From the NCBI GenBank assembly GCA_016208305.1, contig JACQYI010000018.1, forward strand, positions 1 through 64,000: 64,000 nt of DNA. Reading direction: 5' to 3'. The notes beneath the pieces are model-generated. The model ran no database searches, was not told the DNA's origin, and saw nothing but the letters and a program-made list of their open reading frames with translations. The stretch comes from Oscillatoriophycideae cyanobacterium NC_groundwater_1537_Pr4_S-0.65um_50_18 (GTDB lineage: Bacteria > Cyanobacteriota > Cyanobacteriia > Elainellales > Elainellaceae). The position numbers and the translations under genes are program-made. Positions 53,630-63,164 of this stretch are shown one piece after another; position 1 is the stretch's first letter; every line of letters starts with the position of its first letter.

Positions 53630-54439
53630 ATGAGCAGTTCTTTCGACAATTCGCCGACTGATCCCCTCCGAGAAAACCGCGATCGCCCCACCGATCAGCG
53701 CAGCCTCGCTGAAGAACTCGCTGAAGTAGAAGCCAGCCTGTCTCGCCCCACGGTCACCCCAATCGCCTCACCCCAGGTAAGAGGCTTTGGCGACATCAAG
53801 ACCCCGCCCCTCACCCTAGTAGAAGTGGCATTTTTAGCCAGCACCTGTAGCCTGCTGTGGCTGGTGAGCTACTACCTCAGCATTGGGCCTTGGATGCGGA
53901 TTTTGTTTCCCTTACCGATCGCGCTAGTGTATCTGCGCTGGGGGTATCGCGCCTCTTGGATGTCAGCCGTTGTCTGTGGGTTGCTGCTGTCAGTGCTGAT
54001 GGGGCCTTATCTCAGCCTGCTGTTTATGGTGCCCTATGCCTTGCTCGGCGTCCAGTTGGGCATGATGTGGCGGCGGCGATCGCCCTGGTTGCCCTCCATT
54101 GCGTTGGGCACCTTACTCTCTACCTTGGGGTTCTTCTTTCGGCTGGGGATCTTGTCTATTTTTCTGGGAGAAGATCTATGGGCCTACTCCACCAATCGGG
54201 TTGCAGACTTGATTCAGTGGTTGCTGTCGGTGTTGGTCGGCTGGGGCTGGCTGGGGCTAGAGGTTTTGGGGCAAACCAACCTAACGGCTATACAGGTGGC
54301 GACCGTTGGCCTAATTTTATGTAGCGATGTGGTCTATCTGTTTACGGTACATTTGGCGGCATGGCTGCTGCTAGAGCGCTTGGGCAATCCCATTCCAGAG
54401 CCGCCTCAGTGGGTGCAGGTCTTGCTGGAGGAGGAGTGA
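53630..54439 (+). CDS. DUF2232 membrane protein
   Basis: A 269-residue protein with an acidic N-terminal tail (about 60 residues) and seven or so hydrophobic helices from residue 65 on (TPPLTLVEVAFLASTCSLLW; AWLLLERLGNPIPEPPQW at the end). DUF2232 is a membrane family without defined function. It overlaps the next gene: GTG at 54436 lies in its last codons, GTGA. Confidence 0.85.
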   Translation: MSSSFDNSPTDPLRENRDRPTDQRSLAEELAEVEASLSRPTVTPIASPQVRGFGDIKTPPLTLVEVAFLASTCSLLWLVSYYLSIGPWMRILFPLPIALVYLRWGYRASWMSAVVCGLLLSVLMGPYLSLLFMVPYALLGVQLGMMWRRRSPWLPSIALGTLLSTLGFFFRLGILSIFLGEDLWAYSTNRVADLIQWLLSVLVGWGWLGLEVLGQTNLTAIQVATVGLILCSDVVYLFTVHLAAWLLLERLGNPIPEPPQWVQVLLEEE

Positions 54440-55539
54440 TTAAAGCCTACAGCCAGATCGAACGCGCTACCGCCTGGATGCAGCAGTTTCGAGGCGTCGC
54501 GCCGCTGTTTGCCTGCGTTTTAGGATTTACCGACACAGGGCTGATCCCCGGCATTTCTGCGGCAGGAGCCACCCCCACCGATCGCCGCTATACCGCCGTT
54601 GCCGATGCCGAATTTTTGATGCTGGGCGTGCATCCTCACCCCACCTATGCCCTACCGCCCTTGCAGGCAGGAGCTTCCCCGGTGCTAATTACACGAGCGA
54701 TCGTCACTGCTCAGCAGATTCCGGTTTACTTGTTCAATGCCGGATTGCCCCAACTGCCTGCCGTTGCCGCCATTGATCTGGGAGGTCAGCCCGCCCACTG
54801 CCTCAGTCAGGGAGACGCACTTGACCTAGCTGTTGTCCATCATTTGCTGCAACAGGGGCTAACGTGGGGCGCAAAGCTGGCGGCTGAAGTGCCCCAGGCA
54901 TACCTTATTTTGGGAGAATGCGTCGTGGGCGGCACCACGACAGCCCTGGCCGTACTGACGGGTCTGGGTTGGGAGGCGATCGGCAAGGTCAACAGCAGCC
55001 ACCCCACCTGCAATCATCAGCAAAAGTGGGAGGTAGTACAGCAGGGGCTAAAGCAGGTTAAGGGGCTAGAGCAGGTTAAGAGAAAGTGGGATGCGATCGT
55101 GGCGGCTGTGGGCGATCCGATGCAGATTGTAGTGGCAGGGATGGCGATCGCGGCGAGCCGATCTTGTGGCGTTTTGCTGGCAGGTGGCACGCAAATGCTG
55201 GCGGTTTATGCCCTGATCCAGGCCGTAGCTGAAACTGAATGTTTGGATTACCGACTCGATCAGATCGTGGTGGGAACCACCCGTTGGGTTGCGGAAGATC
55301 CGACGGGTGACACAGTTGGCTTAGCCCAAATGCTGAAGGCTCCGCTGTTAGCTACCCAACTCAGCTTTGCTGAGTCTCGCTACGAGCAGCTACGCGCCTA
55401 CGAAAAGGGCTTTGTCAAAGAGGGCGTGGGAGCAGGTGGGGGCGCGATCGCAGCGTCTCTTTACCAAAACTGGGATCAACGGCAGCTTTTGGAAGCGATC
55501 GAAACACTGGTCGGTCAATACGCTAACCAATCTGTGTAG
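54436..55539 (+). CDS. cobT: CobT-like nicotinate-nucleotide phosphoribosyltransferase
   Basis: About 367 residues from the GTG at 54436 (IKAYSQIERATAWMQQFRG), preceded by GGAGGAGG and overlapping the DUF2232 stop; the open frame starting at 54361 is inside that gene and is rejected. Family motifs: FTDTGLIPGISAAGATPTDR, GECVVGGTTTALAVLTGLG and GMAIAASRSCGVLLAGGTQM. Related proteins (TIGR00303 type) activate the lower ligand of cobamides; in cyanobacteria this would fit pseudocobalamin assembly. Identification as the CobT family is firm; exact substrate is not. Confidence 0.86.
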   Translation: MIKAYSQIERATAWMQQFRGVAPLFACVLGFTDTGLIPGISAAGATPTDRRYTAVADAEFLMLGVHPHPTYALPPLQAGASPVLITRAIVTAQQIPVYLFNAGLPQLPAVAAIDLGGQPAHCLSQGDALDLAVVHHLLQQGLTWGAKLAAEVPQAYLILGECVVGGTTTALAVLTGLGWEAIGKVNSSHPTCNHQQKWEVVQQGLKQVKGLEQVKRKWDAIVAAVGDPMQIVVAGMAIAASRSCGVLLAGGTQMLAVYALIQAVAETECLDYRLDQIVVGTTRWVAEDPTGDTVGLAQMLKAPLLATQLSFAESRYEQLRAYEKGFVKEGVGAGGGAIAASLYQNWDQRQLLEAIETLVGQYANQSV

Positions 55540-55648
55540 ATTCCTGTAGAAATGGCTCTGTTCCTGTGGCTCTGTCCCTGCGATTCACACATTTTAGAGT
55601 TGCACAGGGTCTTGTCAGCACCAGCCACCGGGAAGCTCTAGCCAGAAT

Positions 55649-56020
55649 CTACATGACCCGCCTTGCCATGAGCTGCTCTTCGAGAGCGGCAATGCGGTTG
55701 TAGGCTGCCGTGAGCTGTGCCGTCAGCCGCTGGATCTGCACTTCGGGTGCCAAGACGCGATCGCCACTCTGAGAATCAGACTCAGGGTAGGTGTCATCTG
55801 CTAGTACGTCTTTGTGCTCCATCTCAGCCCCAAAGCTGCTGCGATGTACAGGAGAATACCGCCCTTGGTTCATGCTGGTAGAAGAGACTGAATGCGGGCG
55901 CTCCTTGCCTTTGAGTTCTGAGAGAACGTCATTGAGCCGCCTTTCCACTTGCTCAAGGCTGCCGTGTAGTGCATCAACCTTGGTGTTTAAATTAGACATT
56001 TGCTCCTGAAGTGGATCCAT
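55649..56020 (-). CDS. Small coiled-coil conserved cyanobacterial protein
   Basis: A 123-residue protein with coiled-coil ends (MSNLNTKVDALHGSLEQVER and RLTAQLTAAYNRIAALEEQL) and a polar centre (GRYSPVHRSSFGAEMEHKDV). The ATG at residue 8 (MSNLNTK) is an alternative start. Same pattern is known to me from other cyanobacterial hypotheticals. Function unknown. Confidence 0.8.
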   Translation of the reverse strand: MDPLQEQMSNLNTKVDALHGSLEQVERRLNDVLSELKGKERPHSVSSTSMNQGRYSPVHRSSFGAEMEHKDVLADDTYPESDSQSGDRVLAPEVQIQRLTAQLTAAYNRIAALEEQLMARRVM

Positions 56021-56669
56021 TCGGTGCCCTGCTTTTCTAAAGAATTATGTCTATATCTTAAGAACCAAATTTAGAAATTGAGTGAATACTCCTGAATCAT
56101 TTAACTTTTATTATGAATTTACAAGAAGCCTACAGTTAGAGAAAATGTTTAACTCTTCTAACTAAAGAAAATTTATTCCTGTATTTCAGCAGCAGAGGGC
56201 AAAAGTCTTTCTCTGCTCTCATCGATAGGGTCTTGAGAACTGATTTTGAGAACGATGGAATAAAGGGACTTAAACAACATCTCTCCAGATATTAAACCCA
56301 ACTTAGCCCCTAAATTACCATCAGAATTGTTTCAAATCGTGACATGAAATTCACCCATGAATCCTACACCGATCGATCAACAATAGCGATCGTCATTGAG
56401 ACCATTGAATAAAATCAGGGTGCTGTCATTTTCATCTATGAGATACCTTGTAAATCAGTCTCTTAATTTAAGTAATTTTTAAGGATTCAAGAGTCTTTGA
56501 AAGCCTTTCACATAAGAATTAATGCCTAGGCTACAAACAGTTAAACCGCTTGTTTTAGGCTGTCGAGAAATACCAATCTCCTACTAAAATTAGGACTGAA
56601 GCCCGATTGCGTCACAAACCTGGTTAACTGACAAAACTCCGTATCGAAACTGAAAAACACTAGAGGCTG
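56021..56669. other. 649-bp AT-rich gap
   Basis: No gene or RNA recognised. The stretch is clearly more AT-rich than its neighbours, without long inverted repeats. It separates the coiled-coil protein gene from the SDR gene, both on the minus strand. Confidence 0.5.
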
Positions 56670-57428
56670 TTAAGTGAGGTTTAGCCCGCCATCACAAATT
56701 ACAATCTCACCCGTCAGATAATGACTCGCAATTAGCATAGAGGCGACTTGAGCAATTTCTGCGGGCTGCGCTCCTCGACCCATTGGCGATCGCTCCTGCC
56801 AAAGCGTTTGGGCTGCCGTCCAGTTAAGCGTCATTGGCGTATTGACCAAGCCAGGGGCGATCGCATTGACGCGAATCTCTGGCGCGAGATTCATGGCCAA
56901 TAGCTTTGTCATATGGTTTAACGCAGCTTTGCTGGCAGCATAGGGAATTGAAGCACCTTTAGGGCGAACGCCCGCATGAGAACTAATGTTGAGAATGCAG
57001 CTGGGGCATTGCTGACTTGATGCGGCTCTTAGGGCTGCTTCAGCCTCTGCAATTAATATCCAAGGGGCAATGACATTCACCTCGTAGAGCTGTCGCCAAA
57101 TCTCTGCTGTGGCCTCTTTGAGCGCGGTATGGGGAATCACGGCATTAATGCCCGCATTATTGACCAATACATCAAGACGATTGTGATGCAATAACACATC
57201 CTTTATCAAACGACGAACTTGATTTTGATCAGCCAGATCGGCTTGAGTATAGGATGCACCTATATAGGCTTGCGCTAATTTCTCACCTGCTTTGACCGAA
57301 GATTTGGAATGAAATGCGATCGTAAATCCATCTAAGGCGAGCTGTTGTGCAATAGCCATGCCAATACCCGATGTCGAACCTGTAACGAGAGCCACCCTCT
57401 GTTTGCTTCTATTTTGAGCGCTATTCAT
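56670..57428 (-). CDS. SDR family oxidoreductase
   Basis: A 252-residue classical short-chain dehydrogenase: cofactor motif TGSTSGIG, NNAG, active Ser in ILNISSHAG, Tyr-x3-Lys as YAASK and the late RVNAIAPGLVNTPM. The fold and length resemble FabG-like 3-oxoacyl reductases, but an acyl-carrier partner is not nearby, so substrate is open. The last gene of a tight run with the LysE-like exporter (7-base gap). Confidence 0.9.
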   Translation of the reverse strand: MNSAQNRSKQRVALVTGSTSGIGMAIAQQLALDGFTIAFHSKSSVKAGEKLAQAYIGASYTQADLADQNQVRRLIKDVLLHHNRLDVLVNNAGINAVIPHTALKEATAEIWRQLYEVNVIAPWILIAEAEAALRAASSQQCPSCILNISSHAGVRPKGASIPYAASKAALNHMTKLLAMNLAPEIRVNAIAPGLVNTPMTLNWTAAQTLWQERSPMGRGAQPAEIAQVASMLIASHYLTGEIVICDGGLNLT

Positions 57429-57435
57429 GTACTGC

Positions 57436-58062
57436 CTAATTCATGATCAAAAATATTCCAACTGCAACCATGACGCAGCCAGCAGCCCTATTTATATTCT
57501 TTCTTATCCTGTTGTTGATCAATAATCTAGCTCTATCCGCCATGCATGCGTAACCTATTTTTACGCCCCCAACGGAGACTGTCGCGATCGCAAGAATGAT
57601 CACAGTGTCCAGATAAGATACGTTGGAAATATCAATAAAAGCTGGAAAGAAGCCTAGATAAAATAGAGTTGCTTTTTGATCAGCCAACGTAATGAAAAGT
57701 CCGGTTAAAAAGCTGGATAGCAAAGAGGATTTTACCTCTTCTGGTCTGTCCAAATCCTGTGATTTCGATCGCCATAATCCGATTCCTAACAGGATCAAGT
57801 AAGCCGCACCCAGGTATTGAATCAAGAAGAATAGACTACCCATTGTTTCGGCCAGCAGCGATAAACCCCAAATGGCGATAACGATAAAAACGATGTCACC
57901 CACGACGATTCCCAAGCTGGTAAAAATGCCGTGAATCAAGCCGGAAGTGGCCGATCGGGTAGAGACAGCCAGGACACTAACGCTAGGAATAGCCGCCAAA
58001 ACAAACATGGCGCTGAATAAAGCAATCATACTGCCAAGGGTCATACTGCTTTGCATAGGCAT
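57436..58062 (-). CDS. LysE/RhtB-family amino acid exporter
   Basis: About 208 residues from Met at 58062 (MPMQSSMTLGSMIALFSAMF); the upstream extension is Cys/Arg-rich and unlike the family. Six membrane helices, with FVLAAIPSVSVLAVSTRSAT and GIVVGDIVFIVIAIWGLSLL in the first half, typical of LysE translocators that export basic or neutral amino acids or small amines. It lies close to the SDR gene and behind the TPR gene; with the aspartoacylase nearby it may export a product of amino acid metabolism (inference). Confidence 0.87.
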   Translation of the reverse strand: MPMQSSMTLGSMIALFSAMFVLAAIPSVSVLAVSTRSATSGLIHGIFTSLGIVVGDIVFIVIAIWGLSLLAETMGSLFFLIQYLGAAYLILLGIGLWRSKSQDLDRPEEVKSSLLSSFLTGLFITLADQKATLFYLGFFPAFIDISNVSYLDTVIILAIATVSVGGVKIGYACMADRARLLINNRIRKNINRAAGCVMVAVGIFLIMN

Positions 58063-58169
58063 CCCAATGCAACGAGAGGCAACCTTTCCAACAACTCGAC
58101 AGCACCACAGACGACGAATGCAAAGACAAACGTGTCTTGGGGCATGAATAGCATTGTAATTATGCAAAG

Positions 58170-59180
58170 CTATTTTAATCGCTCTAAAATCTGCTGAGCC
58201 TCAGCTTCGCGATTCTGCTGAGTCAGGAGATTAGCTAATAATCGGTAGTCATCTGCAAAGGAATCAACGTAAGATTTTTGCATCTGAGGTGGGAGCTGCT
58301 GATTAGCTGCGCGGATCGATTCACGGACTTCTAAAGATTGCTGAAGGAACTGAATGGCAGATTGAGGGCTGTCATAATCGACGTACAACCTGCCAATACT
58401 GGCAAGGAGATTTCCTTCCATGTCCCGATTGTCTAGCTCTCGAAAGATGGGTAAGGCTTGCCGATAGTAGTCGATCGCTTGCTGATATTCTCTCAGGCTT
58501 CCGTAAATAACTGCCAAGTTGGTTAGCGTCAATGCTTCGTCCTGACGATTACGTATTTCCTGTTGAATAGTTAAGGCTTGTTGAAAATAGTCGATTGCCT
58601 GTTGAGATTGGTCTAATCGATTGAAGCTAGCGCCCAAGTTCATTAATGTCTTTGCTTCCCCCTCGCGATCGCTGACGGCTCGAAAGATCGGTAAGGCTTG
58701 TTGCAAATGCTCGATCGCTTTTTGGTCTTGATTCAACTCTGCATAGGAAACACCTAAATTCATCAGCACTCCGGCTTCCCCGATACGGCTACCCACAGAT
58801 TGAAAGATCGGCAGAGCTTGCTGAAAATATTCTAGAGCTTGCTGATTTTGGTTGACATGCCAATACAAAGTGCCAATGCTATTTAATGCCGATGCTTCGC
58901 CAAAACTACTTTCTTGTGGATTGAAAGCGCGAGTCAAGTCTCCTCGATAGATCCTCAATGCTGATTGAAAAGACGAAAATGCTTCTTGGTAGTAGCTTGT
59001 CTTTCGCTGCTGCTCTCCCTGCGCCAGTAAACGTCTTGCTTCAGTCCAAGGATCGCTGGCAGTCTGTGCTGTGGCTGAAGCCAATAGCGATCGCGTATTT
59101 GGAGCAACAGGCAGATCTAGCCCAACCCAGTTGAGGGTGAGGGCAGCGGCAACTACAACACTCAATCGAGAAAATTGCAT
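58170..59180 (-). CDS. Secreted TPR protein (CHAT-type repeat module without CHAT domain)
   Basis: About 336 residues from the ATG at 59180 (MQFSRLSVVVAAALTLNWVG), which gives a plain signal peptide. Six or seven TPR units follow with QALPIFR and YQQAIDYYRQAL patterns. The last lines (YVDSFADDYRLLANLLTQQN, REAEAQQILERLK) equal the linker that in larger proteins leads into a CHAT protease domain, but the frame stops right there. It may be a stand-alone TPR protein or a truncated CHAT protein. Confidence 0.84.
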   Translation of the reverse strand: MQFSRLSVVVAAALTLNWVGLDLPVAPNTRSLLASATAQTASDPWTEARRLLAQGEQQRKTSYYQEAFSSFQSALRIYRGDLTRAFNPQESSFGEASALNSIGTLYWHVNQNQQALEYFQQALPIFQSVGSRIGEAGVLMNLGVSYAELNQDQKAIEHLQQALPIFRAVSDREGEAKTLMNLGASFNRLDQSQQAIDYFQQALTIQQEIRNRQDEALTLTNLAVIYGSLREYQQAIDYYRQALPIFRELDNRDMEGNLLASIGRLYVDYDSPQSAIQFLQQSLEVRESIRAANQQLPPQMQKSYVDSFADDYRLLANLLTQQNREAEAQQILERLK

Positions 59181-59376
59181 GTTTCTACTTAATAGGAAAG
59201 TTAATATGAAAGAGCTGTAAAAATGTAGCGTTCTTACCATTTATCCTCTCACCTCTTACGCCAATTCCGAATGGATTGAAACTGCGGTAGCAGCCTATAA
59301 TAGCGACAAATTTTGTCCTGCCAGCTTATGATTAAAGCTGCAAGATTTGAGTCTATTAAAATTATGAAAATTTGCT

Positions 59377-60261
59377 TTATAACCCAGATTCAATGTTGAT
59401 TTTCGTCAGGCACATGGCAATGCCTTTCTCGTAATAGGCAGCTTCGTTGATGAAAACTGGGTAGACGACCGATTCACCTGTATACATAATCGACGCATAA
59501 TCAAAAGTTAGAAACATGGGGTCACCGGGGTGCAATGCCTCATAATCTCTAGACTGAAGTTGTGGGTGAATCATGGCTTGAATATTTCCAGCTTCATCTC
59601 TGGGGTAATCAATAGATTCTAAATACTGATAAATCTTCAATTCACCTTTGTGTATCTTCAAGCTTCCTCGATTATATTCTTCTAAATAATTCAAAATCTT
59701 GTAGACGAGATTTTCGGTATTTTGAAATAGCTCTGCGTTCAAAGTACCTTGGGCTAATGAACCAATCTCAATGGCTAAACCAAACTTGCTAAGCGATCGC
59801 AGAGAATCGCGGTTCCGTCCAGAATGCTCTGAGCTATACACTTTAAGGGATGGAATCTCTGAACTGAGATAAGCTGCTAACTGCAAATTGAACGCATCGT
59901 GATTATTTAGAATCAGTGTCAATCCCATGTTGGCAGTCGTGCTATGGATGTCTATGATGACTGTTGTAGAAGCATCAAAATTTGCCTCAAAGCTTTGAGA
60001 GATTTCTCTTGCCCGCTGACTTTCATAATTTGAGTGGTCAGCATTTTGTAAGCATGGGCGATCGAAGCTGCGATTTAGATCTTGATCGATATACCGCACC
60101 CCTTTTGCAAAAGCCTTAGGATTACCCAATAGCGTTTGGACTTGGAAGCTGCGATTTTCCAGTAAGTGAGGAGATTGCTGAAATTTCTGAGTTAAATATG
60201 CACCTGTCAACTCGTTACCGTGAGTTCCACCAACAATTAAGACGTGACTCATCTTGTTCAT
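59377..60261 (-). CDS. Aspartoacylase (N-acyl-aspartate amidohydrolase family)
   Basis: A 294-residue zinc enzyme: zinc ligands in GGTHGNE (His and Glu) and DIHST, catalytic Glu in LAIEIGSLAQG, and RYIDQDLNRSF. Family members release aspartate or other acids from N-acyl derivatives. Met4 (MSHVLIVGG) is an alternative start. It is divergent from the LysR gene, 100 bases away, which may control it. Confidence 0.92.
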   Translation of the reverse strand: MNKMSHVLIVGGTHGNELTGAYLTQKFQQSPHLLENRSFQVQTLLGNPKAFAKGVRYIDQDLNRSFDRPCLQNADHSNYESQRAREISQSFEANFDASTTVIIDIHSTTANMGLTLILNNHDAFNLQLAAYLSSEIPSLKVYSSEHSGRNRDSLRSLSKFGLAIEIGSLAQGTLNAELFQNTENLVYKILNYLEEYNRGSLKIHKGELKIYQYLESIDYPRDEAGNIQAMIHPQLQSRDYEALHPGDPMFLTFDYASIMYTGESVVYPVFINEAAYYEKGIAMCLTKINIESGL

Positions 60262-60324
60262 GTTGACCTTGGAGAGAAAGGGTTAACTTGCTCTAAGAAT
60301 ATGACGGAAATCTATGTCGATAAG

Positions 60325-60341
60325 ACTATAGTTAGAATAGT
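60325..60341. promoter_or_regulatory. LysR-type operator candidate
   Basis: ACTAT-N7-ATAGT (60325-60341) is a dyad with the T-N11-A spacing usual for LysR regulators, in the divergent gap between the aspartoacylase gene and the LysR gene. A second, looser dyad follows (TATAG...TTATA, to about 60361). Activity is inferred from layout. Confidence 0.5.
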
Positions 60342-60361
60342 TTTATAGCTAAAACGTTATA

Positions 60362-61315
60362 GTGATGGTGGTCAAAGGAAAACCTGTCACCCCTAAACAG
60401 CCCCCTTGGACATGGCTTGACATCCGCCAGCTCAAATATTTGGTGACTTTGGCAGACGAACAGAGCTTCAGTCGGGCAGCCGATCGCCTGGGAATTATGC
60501 AGCCTTTTTTGAGCAAACAAGTAGGCTTGCTAGAGAAAAAACTGGGATTTCAATTATTTGAACGCAAGCATCGTCCATTAGAGCTAACGGCAGCAGGACA
60601 AGCCTTTTTGAGGGAAGCTCGCCTCATCTTAATCCAGGCTGAGCAAGCAGTTGAATCGGCGTATCGCGCCAGTCAGGGCGAAACTGGGCGCTTGCTGCTG
60701 GGGATTAACACTTCGATCGCTAACAGTAAGCTGCCAGACATTCTGCGGACATTTCAGCACCATTTACCAGATGTGGAATTAGTCCTGAATGAATTAGCAT
60801 CCTATGATCAAATTAAGCTGCTGCAAAAACAACAGCTCGACGTCGGTTTTTTTCACCTGCACAGCTTACTGAATTCTGCACCTGAAGATCATGACCTGCT
60901 AAATTCGATGGTCGTTGTTCAAGAGCCGCTCGTGTTGGTACTTCCTGAGCGACATCGCTTCACAAAACAAACAACCATTTCGATAGCAGGTTTAGCCAAC
61001 GAAAACTTTGTGCTTCCACCCTCAAACCTTTTGTATGGACTGAGGGATCACATTGATCAGTTATGTCTAGCAGCAGGCTTTAAACCTAAAGTGACACAAG
61101 AAGCTGCCTGGATTTCGACCGTCTTGAGTTTAGTCTCAGGTGGAGTGGGTGTTTCATTACTTCCGGCAAATGTTAAAAATCTTCAGCGAACGGGTGTTGT
61201 TTATCGATCGCTAGAAGGAAATTTCCCGACATTAGAAATTGGCGCTGTTTGGAGAAAAGATAATCCGTCTGTTGTGCTCCAGAATTTTCTCACCATACTG
61301 CAAAATCTTATCTAG
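60362..61315 (+). CDS. LysR family transcriptional regulator
   Basis: A 317-residue regulator. The DNA-binding helix-turn-helix is in QLKYLVTLADEQSFSRAADR and LGIMQPFLSKQVGLLEKKLG; the effector domain follows (LLLGINTSIANSKLPDILRT, VSLVSGGVGVSLLPANV-like end). GTG at 60362 or ATG at 60365 are both possible. Its position, divergent from the aspartoacylase gene with dyads between, suggests regulation of that gene and perhaps of the downstream export run. Confidence 0.93.
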   Translation: MMVVKGKPVTPKQPPWTWLDIRQLKYLVTLADEQSFSRAADRLGIMQPFLSKQVGLLEKKLGFQLFERKHRPLELTAAGQAFLREARLILIQAEQAVESAYRASQGETGRLLLGINTSIANSKLPDILRTFQHHLPDVELVLNELASYDQIKLLQKQQLDVGFFHLHSLLNSAPEDHDLLNSMVVVQEPLVLVLPERHRFTKQTTISIAGLANENFVLPPSNLLYGLRDHIDQLCLAAGFKPKVTQEAAWISTVLSLVSGGVGVSLLPANVKNLQRTGVVYRSLEGNFPTLEIGAVWRKDNPSVVLQNFLTILQNLI

Positions 61316-61596
61316 CCATAGTCCAGACAGTGAATTGGGGGTGCTGGCGAATGCACAATCTTAAAAATTTATCCGGATTTTAGTGAAATGATGAAAATCA
61401 TTCTCAGCGTAAAAACTACTGACCTATTTCTGCTAGGATGGCAAATCTGATTGCTTCTGGAACTTGTGTTGGACGAGGTTGGGGGTTAGAGCCTGTGAGG
61501 AACATCCGCTGGCTCTGCATCTTCTAGATTTGAATCTTCTTCAAATCTTGTGCCATCTGTGATTTCTGTCGAAGACAGCAAGGAGAAACCGCAACC

Positions 61597-63150
61597 GTGA
61601 AACATGACTGGCTATGGCCGGATAAGCAGCACCCCGCACTGTTGACCGCTAAACTACTGCCCCTGCTTTTGGGGGCGATGTTGCTGCCTGCGTCTCCAGC
61701 GGAGGCCGGTCGGCTGCAATCCTGGGAGTTTAGCACGCGCGAAAACCGTCTGACCTTTACCACCGACGAGAGCGTGTTGCCTAGCGTTCAGCTCGTGCCT
61801 GACCCAACGCGGTTGGTCATTGACCTACCCGGAACGACGCTAGGACGATCGCGGGTTAATCAATTAATTGGAGGCAGCATTCGTGAGGTGCGTGTGGCGC
61901 AGTTCAATGCTCAAACCACCCGAATTGTGATCGAGCTAAATCCGGGATACACCCTTGATCCAGAACAGGTGCAGGTGCAGGGCAGCACAAACGAAAATTG
62001 GACTGTGCAACTGCCTGCACCGCAGCAGAGCGAGGTCTCTTTCTCTAGCTCGGCTTCCAATCGCCCATCTGCATCTCTGGCTCAGGCTGATGCGGTTGTC
62101 GATCCGGCAGATGTGGGCACACAGCTCGAAGGCGTGCGGATTACGCAAGATGGCTTCTTTTTTCGCACGACTGGAGAAAAACCCAATGTAGTGCAGGAAT
62201 ATAGTGACGATCGCCGCCAGTTGACGCTAGAGCTAGAAGACACGGCTCTTTCTCCTCGCCTAACCGATCGCGATATTGCAGTCGATCGCTACCAGGTCAG
62301 CCGGATTCAGCTGGCCCCGATGGAGGGCAAAAATCCACCTGCTGTACAGATTGTGCTGGAACTAACCGCAGATGCCCCAGAGTGGAGAGCTACGGCCACC
62401 AATCTAGGGGGTGTTGTTTTGGTGCCCACAGGGGGGCTGGCAGCAGCACCTCCGGGCGATCGCACCAGCCAATCGCTCACGAACCCGACCCGCCAAACGC
62501 AGTCTGTGGCAGAGCCAAGAATACCCGTCACCCTGCCCAGTGCGGATCGAAGCAACACCGATCTCATGAGTACACCCATTGAGTTGCCCGATGTATCCGA
62601 TCGGCGGGTGCGGATAGCCATTGATCCGGGGCATGGCGGGCGCGATCCGGGTGCAGTCGGCATCAACGGACTCCAAGAAAAAATCGTTGTTCTCGACATT
62701 TCGCAAAAGGTAGCGCAGCTTTTAGAGCAGCAGGGCGCACAGGTGATTTTGACCCGCCGTGACGATACCGAAATTGAGTTAGAGCCTCGCGTTCGGGATG
62801 CCAATCAGGGCAATGCCAATTTGTTCGTCAGCATTCACGCCAATGCGATCGACCTAGATCATCCCGGCACAAATGGCACTGAAACCTACTACTATTCGTC
62901 GAGTGCGGGCTACCAGCTGGCACAGACGATTCAGACTAGCGTGGCTGAGGGCACAGGAATGCGAAACATCGGCGTCAAAGAAGCCCGATTTTATGTACTG
63001 CGCAATACTCACATGCCTGCGGCTCTGGTCGAGGTCGGGTTTGTCACAGGGCAAGTCGATGCTCCTCGCCTCGCCGATCCGGTGTTTCGCGAACGCATGG
63101 CAGAGGCGATCGCTCGCGGCATTCTACAATACGTGCAGCAACGTCTCTAG
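61597..63150 (+). CDS. N-acetylmuramoyl-L-alanine amidase with AMIN domains
   Basis: A 517-residue periplasmic cell-wall hydrolase. The GTG start at 61597 follows AAGGAG. A signal peptide ends near residue 38 (SPAEAGRLQ). Two AMIN domains (about 40-130 and 190-275) are followed by a disordered linker and a C-terminal Amidase_3 domain (about 345-515) with the zinc ligands in DPGHGG, LQEK and SIHAN, and the catalytic Glu in LVEVGF. It splits the bond between MurNAc and the peptide stem, used in septum splitting and, in filamentous species, nanopore formation. Closest in layout to AmiC-type enzymes. Confidence 0.94.
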   Translation: MKHDWLWPDKQHPALLTAKLLPLLLGAMLLPASPAEAGRLQSWEFSTRENRLTFTTDESVLPSVQLVPDPTRLVIDLPGTTLGRSRVNQLIGGSIREVRVAQFNAQTTRIVIELNPGYTLDPEQVQVQGSTNENWTVQLPAPQQSEVSFSSSASNRPSASLAQADAVVDPADVGTQLEGVRITQDGFFFRTTGEKPNVVQEYSDDRRQLTLELEDTALSPRLTDRDIAVDRYQVSRIQLAPMEGKNPPAVQIVLELTADAPEWRATATNLGGVVLVPTGGLAAAPPGDRTSQSLTNPTRQTQSVAEPRIPVTLPSADRSNTDLMSTPIELPDVSDRRVRIAIDPGHGGRDPGAVGINGLQEKIVVLDISQKVAQLLEQQGAQVILTRRDDTEIELEPRVRDANQGNANLFVSIHANAIDLDHPGTNGTETYYYSSSAGYQLAQTIQTSVAEGTGMRNIGVKEARFYVLRNTHMPAALVEVGFVTGQVDAPRLADPVFRERMAEAIARGILQYVQQRL

Positions 63151-63164
63151 GTTCGAGTATTTTC

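Noticed and set aside
54361-54435. Upstream extension of the CobT-like protein
   Set aside because: It lies inside the DUF2232 gene in another frame; GTG at 54436 has a strong ribosome-binding site and the family N-terminus.
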